Below, in pieces: positions 53,490 through 59,758 of a stretch of DNA of 59,758 nucleotides. The translations under genes were made by a program, and so were the position numbers. The DNA is from an uncultured Lachnospiraceae bacterium (GTDB lineage Bacteria > Bacillota > Clostridia > Lachnospirales > Lachnospiraceae), in assembly GCA_948470905.1 (NCBI GenBank), contig CAOKQK010000009.1, positions 1 through 59,758 of the forward strand. The letters are read 5' to 3'. The notes beneath the pieces are model-generated. The model was given only the letters and a program-made list of their open reading frames with translations. It ran no database searches and was not told where the DNA came from. Position 1 is the first letter of the stretch; the number at the start of each line of letters is the position of its first letter.

Positions 53490-55644
53490 ATATATACTTC
53501 TGCAGTCCTTCCGCCTCCACAACCCAATCCTCCGGGAAGCCGGGAGCCTTGCATTCGCAGCCTTCATAGCCCTCTGCCAGCATGGGAACCGCCAACAGCA
53601 GGGAGCCGTTGCCCGGCAGATAAAGAGGCAGGTCCTTTCTGAGCACCTGGCGGTTATTGCCGCTTGCCACATAATTGTTCTTGGGGGTATCCTTCAACAG
53701 GATATCCAGCGCCTGTGCCGGTTTTCCCAGGCGCACCGCCGTCATTGCCATCACCGCGAAATCCCAGCCCCAGAGCGAGGGATAGCTCCAGCACTCCAGC
53801 ACTTTCTGCAAGGTATTGTCCATGATCCCGCGGCTTATGCGCTCATCCGCAAGGACCCCGTAGGACATCAGCATGGAGGGATGGTCATGATTCTGCACCG
53901 TGTAGGTGGTATGGCATTTCTCATGAGCCAGATAAACCCCTTCTTCCTCAGTCAGGGACGCCATCCCGCTGCCCACTTCCTCCCACCTCGGGTCATATTC
54001 CATGCCCAGCTCCTTAGCCCAGCGCACCGCCACTTCCAAAGTGTACTGCCAGTAAGACACCTCAAACGCAGGGTTCAGAGTCTCCTCCGGCTTATGGCAC
54101 TCCTGCACGGGGATCACCGGCGCAACCAGCTCATAGCATCCCTTCTCCTGGTTATACACCGCAATATCCGCCATGAAATCCGCCGTTTCTTTCACAAGAG
54201 GCCAGTACTTCCTGCGGAAATCATCGTCATGATTCTCCCTAAAGCACAGTTCCAGCATGAAAATGATATGCGGCTGCTGCCAGAGAAGCATGGGCGCCAC
54301 CTTGGAAGGGCTGTCTATGCCCTCCAGGGCGATCATCTTGGGCCACCTGCAGCCCTTGTAGCCATTGCGCGCCGCGTTCTCCCGTGCCTGCTCCATGTGC
54401 TCCAGATACCAGGGAAGGCTTCTCTCCAAAAGCTCCGTGTGCCCCCAGAGCGGCGCCCATGCGCAGTGCCAGAAATACATCTCCAGATGCATCTTGCCGT
54501 ACCAGCTGTTGCAGGTAAGCCCCGTCTCCTGAGGCGGCGCGGACCCGCAGGAATTCACCGCCAGCAAATACATGGAAAGGAGGATCCTCCTCTCCAGCTC
54601 CTCCGCCCTGGGATCGGGGCTGTTGTGGAGCTGTAATATCGCCCCCTTCTCCCAGAAATTCTTCCAGTACAGACGGCTGTCCTCCAGCACCTGCGAGGCA
54701 CTTGGCTGCGGGACATCCATCCCCATGGCGCCATCTGGCTGCGGGACATCCGGCCGCCCGGCGTTGTCCGCCTGCGCTCCGCCCGACCGGGCAGCGTCTC
54801 CGCCTTCCGTGCCAAAGTCTCCCTTCAGGAAGCTCACGCTCAGCTCCAGCGTGTCGCTCTCCGCCTTTACACTGAGGCGGTGCTGTGCCGGCGCGGACAC
54901 CTTCACCCCCTCCCCAAAGGCAAGCCTCACATAATAGACATCCCTGTCCAGGGTGCGCTTTAACAGCACAGACTGTCCGTCCTGCCTCACCACCTCCGTG
55001 CCGTGGAGGTCAGGGCTGTCAAAATCCGCCCCGCTCTTTGCAGGCGACCCATAGGGGAACGTGAACGCTACGGACAGCCCCTCCCGCAGCAGGGAAGATT
55101 TCACCTGGATGCCGATGGTGTCATAGCTGCCGCCCTCCGGACCGTTGTCACAGGCAGTCTCCACCTCACAGCGCTTCCCGTCCAGCAGGAAGCTGCTCTT
55201 TAAGATACCGCTGTACAGGTCAAGCTCCTGACGGATCCCCGTCAGCCGGTCCGCGCGGATCTCCTTATCTTCATATTCAAAGCCTATCCTGGCCAGGTCC
55301 AGCCTGTGGGGATTCTTGCGCAGCCATTCATACACCTCCTCATTGCCCGGTTTGGAATTCTTGGGATAGACAACCTTCCGTCCGTTATAGTCGAATTCCG
55401 TCATCACCAGATCCTTTAAGGTATAATCATACCGCTCCCCGCTCACAGGCTTTGTGTGCCATCCCCACTGGGACATGGTACACAGAGGACAGGTATCCAG
55501 ATATTCCTCATAAAGGGTCTGCAGCCCGGTCACATCCGCCGTAAAGGCAAGCTCCCCATTTCCCACCGTAAGAGGCGAATCCACGTCCACCGCCTCAAGG
55601 ACCGGGTTGTGCCGGGACACCAATGCATGTCTGTCTATTGCCAT
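53488..55644 (-). CDS. Six-hairpin glycosidase, GH65-like
   Basis: A 718-residue protein: an N-terminal beta-sandwich (about 1-280) and an (alpha/alpha)6 barrel (about 300-640) with WYGKMHLEMYFWHCAWAPLWG, LPWYLEHMEQARENAARNGYKGCRWPKM and VIPVQECHKPEETLNPAFEVSYW, which recalls uncharacterised GH65-type proteins. No signal peptide, so a cytosolic exo-acting enzyme on imported oligosaccharides is likely; the sugar is unknown. A low-complexity insert (about 278-315, with DVPQP twice) separates the two domains. ATG 55644 has AGGAGGATTATGAA. It could also be called an alpha-L-rhamnosidase-like clan GH-L/GH-M protein. Confidence 0.75.
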   Translation of the reverse strand: MAIDRHALVSRHNPVLEAVDVDSPLTVGNGELAFTADVTGLQTLYEEYLDTCPLCTMSQWGWHTKPVSGERYDYTLKDLVMTEFDYNGRKVVYPKNSKPGNEEVYEWLRKNPHRLDLARIGFEYEDKEIRADRLTGIRQELDLYSGILKSSFLLDGKRCEVETACDNGPEGGSYDTIGIQVKSSLLREGLSVAFTFPYGSPAKSGADFDSPDLHGTEVVRQDGQSVLLKRTLDRDVYYVRLAFGEGVKVSAPAQHRLSVKAESDTLELSVSFLKGDFGTEGGDAARSGGAQADNAGRPDVPQPDGAMGMDVPQPSASQVLEDSRLYWKNFWEKGAILQLHNSPDPRAEELERRILLSMYLLAVNSCGSAPPQETGLTCNSWYGKMHLEMYFWHCAWAPLWGHTELLERSLPWYLEHMEQARENAARNGYKGCRWPKMIALEGIDSPSKVAPMLLWQQPHIIFMLELCFRENHDDDFRRKYWPLVKETADFMADIAVYNQEKGCYELVAPVIPVQECHKPEETLNPAFEVSYWQYTLEVAVRWAKELGMEYDPRWEEVGSGMASLTEEEGVYLAHEKCHTTYTVQNHDHPSMLMSYGVLADERISRGIMDNTLQKVLECWSYPSLWGWDFAVMAMTAVRLGKPAQALDILLKDTPKNNYVASGNNRQVLRKDLPLYLPGNGSLLLAVPMLAEGYEGCECKAPGFPEDWVVEAEGLQKYI

Positions 55645-55662
55645 TTCATAATCCTCCTATTC

Positions 55663-55770
55663 CAGTACCGCCTCTGCACTCCTACGCCCCCCTTGGTCTG
55701 GAAGGAATTTCCATCTGCAAAGACCGCAGCTGAAAATTCCTTCCCGGGGCGTATCCGTTCCGAGGCTGTT
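55663..55770. repeat. Structured 105-bp repeat, copy 2
   Basis: Between the GH95 and GH65-like genes. Outer stem ACGCCCC (55684) / GGGGCGT (55746), inner stem GGAAGGAATTT / AAATTCCTTCC, tip with CATCTGC / GCAGCTG. Left flank matches 7169-7198; the whole matches 25096-25203. Confidence 0.8.
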
Positions 55771-55783
55771 TTTTTATTCCAAT

Positions 55784-55803
55784 TGCCGCCTGCGGCAATT
55801 TGT
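55784..55803. repeat. Palindrome shared with 28365-28384
   Basis: AATTGCCGCCTGCGGCAATT, directly after the structured repeat and 9 bp from the GH95 stop. The run of T (55769-55776) before it, together with the stem, could also act as a terminator. Confidence 0.65.
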
Positions 55804-55811
55804 ACCGCCGT

Positions 55812-58271
55812 TTAAATTTCTATTTCCGCCGTCTCCCCCGCCTGCAGCTTAAGCAGCAGGGTTCGTCCGTCTCCGCCGGGATTTCGCCCCGGACATCCGC
55901 CGCCAGCCATCTTCACCCGGGCATCCGCCGCCCACTCCGGCAGGATCACAGAGACCGCTGTCTCTCTCTGGGCATGCAGCACGGCGTGCAGCTTCCTCTC
56001 CCGCAGGTTCCAGCTCATGCTCACCGTGCCTGCCATAAAGCGGAAATCCTGAAACGATCCCTCTCCCAACCTCTCAGGCAGCGCGGGAAGAAGCTTGACA
56101 CAGTCCCTGTCGGCAAAGAGCAGACACTCCTGCAGCGCCTGCACAATCCCCATGGCAGCATCCAGCTGCACCGGCGCCGAGGAACCTTTACCCAGGGTCA
56201 GTCCCATGCCGCGCCAGTCATTGTGCAGCGTAAAGAAATTCCGCAGCAGACACGCCTTATCCATGGTGTCCAGACATTCCATCACCCGCTCCGGCCTCTG
56301 GAGCCTGGCGTAGATACATGCCATGTGAGACAGTGACCAGCCGGTCTGTGCCCCCAGGATCCTTTTGTCCACCGCCTTCTCAAAAGCCTTCACCTGTGCC
56401 TCATCGTCCCTGCCCCGCACAATCTCCGTGCCGGGGAAAAGAGGATAAATATGGGACAGATGCCTGTGGTTATAGCGTTCCTCCAGCCCGTCCTTCTGCC
56501 ACTCCCTCACATCGCCGTCCTCCGTGACCCCATAGGCAGGCAGATGGGCGATGATATCCCTCCAAAGCTCCCGCTTCTCCTGATAGAGCCCCGTCTCCTC
56601 CGACACCTCCAGCAGGTTCGTGAACAGCTCCTTCATGATGGCAATGTCCATGGTGGCATTCTCCACGGAAGGACATGGGTGCGCCATGTCCGGATTCTCC
56701 GGCGGGATCAGGTTCCCCGGCGTGTTCTCCGGCGACACGGAAGGGTAGATCCGAACCATCCCCCGCTCATCCCGGACAATATAATTCTCATAAAACAGCC
56801 CCGCCTCATACATAAAAGGCAGGATTTCTTTTTCCAGAAGCTCCCTGTCCCCGGTGTAAAGGTAATATCGGTAAAACATCTGGGACAGCCAGCCCGCGCA
56901 GCCGATCCAGTTGAGGATCACCGGCACGATCTGGGTGGGATAACAGCTCTCCGGCGTAGTCCCCGCAGGCAGGTATATGCCAGGCATTCCGAAAAGCTTC
57001 TGTGCGCACTCCCGGAAAGCCGGCATCCTCTGCACATAATAACCGATCAGCGTCCGCATGGTATAGCCCAGATTGCCGGGCAGCGTGTGCCAGTAGATCA
57101 TCTCCACATTCTCATTCGCCATATTGTGGGGCCAGTTCATCTTATAACGCCCGTGCCACAGCCCATACAGAGGAAAAGGATTACCGTCCTCCCTGGTGCC
57201 GCTTATCATCAGATATCTTCCAAACTTCCACTGCTTCTCCAGAAGCTCCGGAGACGCCTCCTCATCAAAGGCTTCCGCAATCAGATCCTCATTGCAGGTA
57301 TCCTTCTTCCGGGACAGAGACAGCTCCGCGCTCCGGTAAAGGGGTCTGTGCAGCCGCACATGCTCCGCAAGCCTGGCATCATAATCAAAGAGATCCTCCC
57401 GGGAAAGCCCTTCCGCCCAGGCTTCCCCCAGCATGGGCGGAAGCTCCCTGTGGGAAAATACCACCGGCTTCACCGCCAATGTCACCCACGCCGCGCCTTC
57501 CACCAGAAGCCTCCCCTGCCGCTTTGACACACTGCCGTCCGTCTCCAGCCCTCCCAGCAGCCCGTACCAGGTGCCGTCCTCATGCACTGCCTGGAAACCG
57601 AAAAAGCTGCCCTCCGCAAAGCTGGAAGGCTCCTGATTTTCCCACTTTTTCCTGGTGTCGTCCTCCCAAGTCTCGTGGCGTCCCGCGCCTGCCAGGAGCG
57701 TAAAGGGCTTCCCGTCTGTGCCGATCTTGACAAAGACCATGTCCCGCTCTCTGGACACAAACACCTTCCTGTAAAAAGCCTGCTTCCCCTCCTGCCATGT
57801 GACCTCTATCTCACCGGTGTCCATATGTACCATGCGGCGGTAATGCCTGAAAATATCCCGCCCGTCCATCTCCAGAGTCAGATCCCCCACCGGGATGGGA
57901 TTGCCGAGCCTTGGCGCATAGCCCTGTTCCTTTAAGGCGTTGGCGCCGTACCAGTTCCCCTCCCAGTACTCGCCCCTGTCAATCGCCTCCCTGGTCAGGG
58001 CCAGCGTCTCATGCACGTCAGGCAGCTCCTGCCTTTTGCCCCGCTCCCAGAGCCTGGCGTGGTTGACGGCAATCCGCTCCTGGCTGATGCCCCCGTAGAC
58101 CAGCGCCCCGATCAGCCCGTTTCCCGCAGGCGCCGCCTCCCGGTACATATCCCTGTGCCAGCCCGCCGGGGAATGCATCACCAGTGTGTCCCCTGCTCCA
58201 ACTGATGGTTTTTCTTTTATCCCATCGCCCAATCTTCCATTTTCTGTCCCACTGCTCATCTCATCACTCAT
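55812..58271 (-). CDS. Glycoside hydrolase family 95-like (alpha-L-fucosidase/galactosidase type)
   Basis: An 819-residue cytosolic enzyme with an N-terminal beta domain and an (alpha/alpha)6 barrel. Family marks are PAGNGLIGALVYGGISQERIAVNHARLW at the start, LWHGRYKMNWPHNMANENVEMIYW, YPSVSPENTPGN with the catalytic-region Glu/Asn, RHLSHIYPLFPG and GWSLSHMACIYARL. GH95 holds 1,2-alpha-L-fucosidases and alpha-L-galactosidases; here it would remove L-sugars from pectic side chains, but the exact sugar cannot be read from sequence. ATG 58271 is preceded by CAGGATA. First structural gene after the AraC regulator. Confidence 0.85.
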   Translation of the reverse strand: MSDEMSSGTENGRLGDGIKEKPSVGAGDTLVMHSPAGWHRDMYREAAPAGNGLIGALVYGGISQERIAVNHARLWERGKRQELPDVHETLALTREAIDRGEYWEGNWYGANALKEQGYAPRLGNPIPVGDLTLEMDGRDIFRHYRRMVHMDTGEIEVTWQEGKQAFYRKVFVSRERDMVFVKIGTDGKPFTLLAGAGRHETWEDDTRKKWENQEPSSFAEGSFFGFQAVHEDGTWYGLLGGLETDGSVSKRQGRLLVEGAAWVTLAVKPVVFSHRELPPMLGEAWAEGLSREDLFDYDARLAEHVRLHRPLYRSAELSLSRKKDTCNEDLIAEAFDEEASPELLEKQWKFGRYLMISGTREDGNPFPLYGLWHGRYKMNWPHNMANENVEMIYWHTLPGNLGYTMRTLIGYYVQRMPAFRECAQKLFGMPGIYLPAGTTPESCYPTQIVPVILNWIGCAGWLSQMFYRYYLYTGDRELLEKEILPFMYEAGLFYENYIVRDERGMVRIYPSVSPENTPGNLIPPENPDMAHPCPSVENATMDIAIMKELFTNLLEVSEETGLYQEKRELWRDIIAHLPAYGVTEDGDVREWQKDGLEERYNHRHLSHIYPLFPGTEIVRGRDDEAQVKAFEKAVDKRILGAQTGWSLSHMACIYARLQRPERVMECLDTMDKACLLRNFFTLHNDWRGMGLTLGKGSSAPVQLDAAMGIVQALQECLLFADRDCVKLLPALPERLGEGSFQDFRFMAGTVSMSWNLRERKLHAVLHAQRETAVSVILPEWAADARVKMAGGGCPGRNPGGDGRTLLLKLQAGETAEIEI

Positions 58272-58332
58272 TATCCTGTCTTTGCCCCGTTTTTCTTAAT
58301 TTTCCATCACACACTTTACTGCGCTACTGCAG

Positions 58333-58466
58333 TCTTCCACCCGCTCCGTCTCACCCTGCTTCGTTCTTCCCTGCCTGCCCCTTCTCACTCTGTTTCGTCC
58401 CTCTGCCCGCTCCGTCTTGCTCCGCTTCGTTCTCCTGCCTGCCCCTTCTCACTCCGCCTCTTTCTT
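58333..58466. repeat. Tandem duplication of about 66 bp covering the end of the AraC gene
   Basis: Both units begin CCCGCTCCGTCT and contain CTTCGTTCT.CCTGCCTGCC then CCTTCTCACT. The second unit includes the last codons and stop of the AraC gene (58449-58466); the first is a non-coding copy. Confidence 0.75.
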
Positions 58467-59315
58467 CCTCTCCGCCACACTACTGATGTATTCCTTTGGC
58501 GACATGCCGGTTATCTTCTTGAATGTACGATAGAAATTGGAATAATCCTCATACCCAAGGTCACGCCAAACTTCATTGATAGGCTGCCCGTTCTGGAATT
58601 TGGTCTTGGCACTGAGAATCCTTTTGTAACGGATATAGTCAAACACCGTGAAACCTGTGACCTTCTTGAATTCATGGCAGAGATAATACTTACTCAGATA
58701 GAACCTTTTCGTCAGGTCATACAGCGTGATCTTTTCCTCCAGATGCTCCGAAATATACCGGACAATATCATCAATCTTCTCGCTGTGGGTCAGGCTGTCC
58801 TCTTCCTCCATCTCCCGCTGCCTGCTCTCGTCATAGACCCGGTTCACATCCAGAAGCATCCTGAGAAGCAGGCTGGTAAGCAGCACCTCCTTCTCAGGCA
58901 GGCTGGCAGAGTAATATTCCAGCATCTGCTGGAAATACTTGTCAAGCCCGTACTTCTGCACGCTTTCGGAATCTATCCTGTGCCCGTCCTCCAGCCTTTT
59001 CTCACGTTCAAAAAGCCGCAGGAGATTATATTTTTTCGTGCAGAAAGGCTGAAGGAACTCAGGCTTGAAATAGACGCAGACCCTCTCATATGCCTGATCT
59101 CCATTGACCATGACACAGTGGATGTCCTGATTGCTGATCAGCAGCATATCATAAGGCTCCAGATGATAAACCTTCCCCTCAATGCTGAAGGTGGCATCTC
59201 CCTGAAGCATAATATACAACTCATGCCTGTCGTTCATGTGGACCATATGCTTTTCATCTCTTTCCTGAGGCGGCGTATACTGCCTTTTGACAACAATGTT
59301 TTTCGACTTGTTCAT
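58449..59315 (-). CDS. AraC-family transcriptional regulator with cupin sensor domain
   Basis: A 288-residue regulator: N-terminal cupin (HMNDRHELYIMLQGDATFSIEGKVYHLEPYDMLLI, about 25-100), a helical linker, and a C-terminal pair of helix-turn-helix units (ITLYDLTKRFYLSKYYLCHEFKKVTG and INEVWRDLGYEDYSNFYRTFKKITGMSPKEY). It probably senses a sugar from pectin side chains and activates the adjacent genes. A 28-bp motif upstream of this gene and upstream of the importer operon is the likely binding site, which implies autoregulation. Start at ATG 59315. It heads the polysaccharide region. Confidence 0.92.
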   Translation of the reverse strand: MNKSKNIVVKRQYTPPQERDEKHMVHMNDRHELYIMLQGDATFSIEGKVYHLEPYDMLLISNQDIHCVMVNGDQAYERVCVYFKPEFLQPFCTKKYNLLRLFEREKRLEDGHRIDSESVQKYGLDKYFQQMLEYYSASLPEKEVLLTSLLLRMLLDVNRVYDESRQREMEEEDSLTHSEKIDDIVRYISEHLEEKITLYDLTKRFYLSKYYLCHEFKKVTGFTVFDYIRYKRILSAKTKFQNGQPINEVWRDLGYEDYSNFYRTFKKITGMSPKEYISSVAERKKEAE

Positions 59316-59410
59316 AATATCTGACCACCATCCGGCATATCACAATCCTGGGTTTCCGAGCTTTATTTTACCATTTTACTTTAAAACCCCCTCGATAGGA
59401 ATTGTTCTGT

Positions 59411-59439
59411 TTGCTTGACGCATTGCATATATTGCTTTC
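59411..59439. promoter_or_regulatory. Predicted AraC-type operator upstream of its own gene
   Basis: TTGCT, TGACG, CATTGCA, T, ATATTGCTTT on the plus strand, 96 bp before the AraC ATG and about 40 bp upstream of a possible -10. The same arrangement is at 53462-53489. Confidence 0.65.
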
Positions 59440-59705
59440 TGTTTGTTTTGATTTTCTATATTTAGTCAAACTTTTTTCACAAAAACTTTTTCAGCTTTTA
59501 AGTTTATCTCATCATTTTTACAATTTCAAGGTTTATATTGCCCTGTCTCGTAAAAACAATTCGCACACAAAGAAGCAATTTTGACAATTTTATTATTGCG
59601 CCGCCTATGCAACAATGGAAATATCCAAACAGTCTCTCAAACGAAAACACAGAGACAAAACAAGTTCCCGCAAACGGGCACTGCAACACCAGTCTCGCAA
59701 CTAAA

Positions 59706-59758
59706 GACGCCCCCGGAAGGAATTTCTGACGCGGCTGCGGCTGAAATTTCTTCCAGTC
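59706..59758. repeat. Structured 105-bp repeat, copy 3 (inverted, cut by window end)
   Basis: GACGCCCCC then GGAAGGAATTTC ... GAAATTTCTTCC. It matches the minus strand of copies 1 and 2, including GACGCCCC in front of the stem, with different tip sequence. Confidence 0.7.

Larger units (their letters stand above)
59316..59758. other. Intergenic region upstream of the AraC gene
   Basis: No supported gene in 440 bp; the short frames here look random. It contains an extended -10-like TGGTAAAAT (minus strand, 59364-59372), the AraC motif (59411-59438) and structured repeat copy 3 at the end. Confidence 0.6.

Noticed and set aside
59504-59729. Two overlapping 61-63 residue frames at the window end
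   Set aside because: No ribosome binding site, no recognisable domain, and they run into the structured repeat.

Overview
The window looks like chromosomal DNA of a gut-type, Gram-positive anaerobe of the Lachnospiraceae (Clostridia). The evidence is Shine-Dalgarno-rich starts, a T-box leader in front of aspS-gatCA, the DapL route to lysine/diaminopimelate, an ANTAR regulator beside glnA, a monoderm Tad pilus locus without a secretin, and ABC sugar importers without a linked ATPase. Family assignment is inference. No rRNA, tRNA or CRISPR array was seen. Almost every gene is on the minus strand.

Region 1 (1-17.4 kb) is mostly housekeeping. It holds aspS-gatC-gatA for indirect Asn/Gln-tRNA synthesis, under a T-box whose specifier region reads GAAC (overlapping Glu GAA and Asn AAC codons). 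It continues with dapF-dapL and a membrane protein, glnA with an ANTAR antiterminator gene and a terminator very close to the predicted transcription start, nadE, hslO (Hsp33), a methyltransferase, a DUF368 membrane protein, hisC and a glycosyltransferase.

Region 2 (17.7-28.8 kb) is a compact Tad/Flp type IVc pilus operon read from a strong promoter at about 28.74 kb: tadA, tadB, tadC, Flp pilin, two pseudopilins, a CpaB/SAF protein, a 1534-residue secreted adhesin and a prepilin peptidase. tadA has no normal start codon in frame with its ribosome binding site, and tadC may have gained an N-terminal extension from a dispersed repeat.

Region 3 (28.8-32.3 kb) is a patch of small and mobile items: a decayed small gene, an AAA/DUF4143 ATPase, a 38-residue membrane peptide with its own promoter and terminator, a serine hydrolase and a MITE-like element.

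Region 4 (32.4-59.3 kb) is a 27-kb, one-directional polysaccharide utilisation region aimed mainly at rhamnogalacturonan I. It has an extracellular PL11 lyase lipoprotein, cytosolic GH28, two GH105 enzymes, a CE12-type acetylesterase, GH95 and GH65-like glycosidases, and an AraC regulator. In the middle sits an almost gap-free set of nine genes: two solute-binding proteins, two pairs of permeases, a DUF5696 lipoprotein, a Yip1-family membrane protein and a membrane-anchored NHL/TPR protein. One solute-binding protein carries two carbohydrate-binding-like modules. I rate this paired-importer assembly as the best candidate for an undescribed system. A 28-bp bipartite motif found only in front of the AraC gene and in front of this set probably links them.

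The window is also rich in repeats: five minisatellites (three of them inside or at the end of coding sequences), a hairpin-forming element of about 105 bp in at least three copies with compensatory changes, and two further dispersed repeats.
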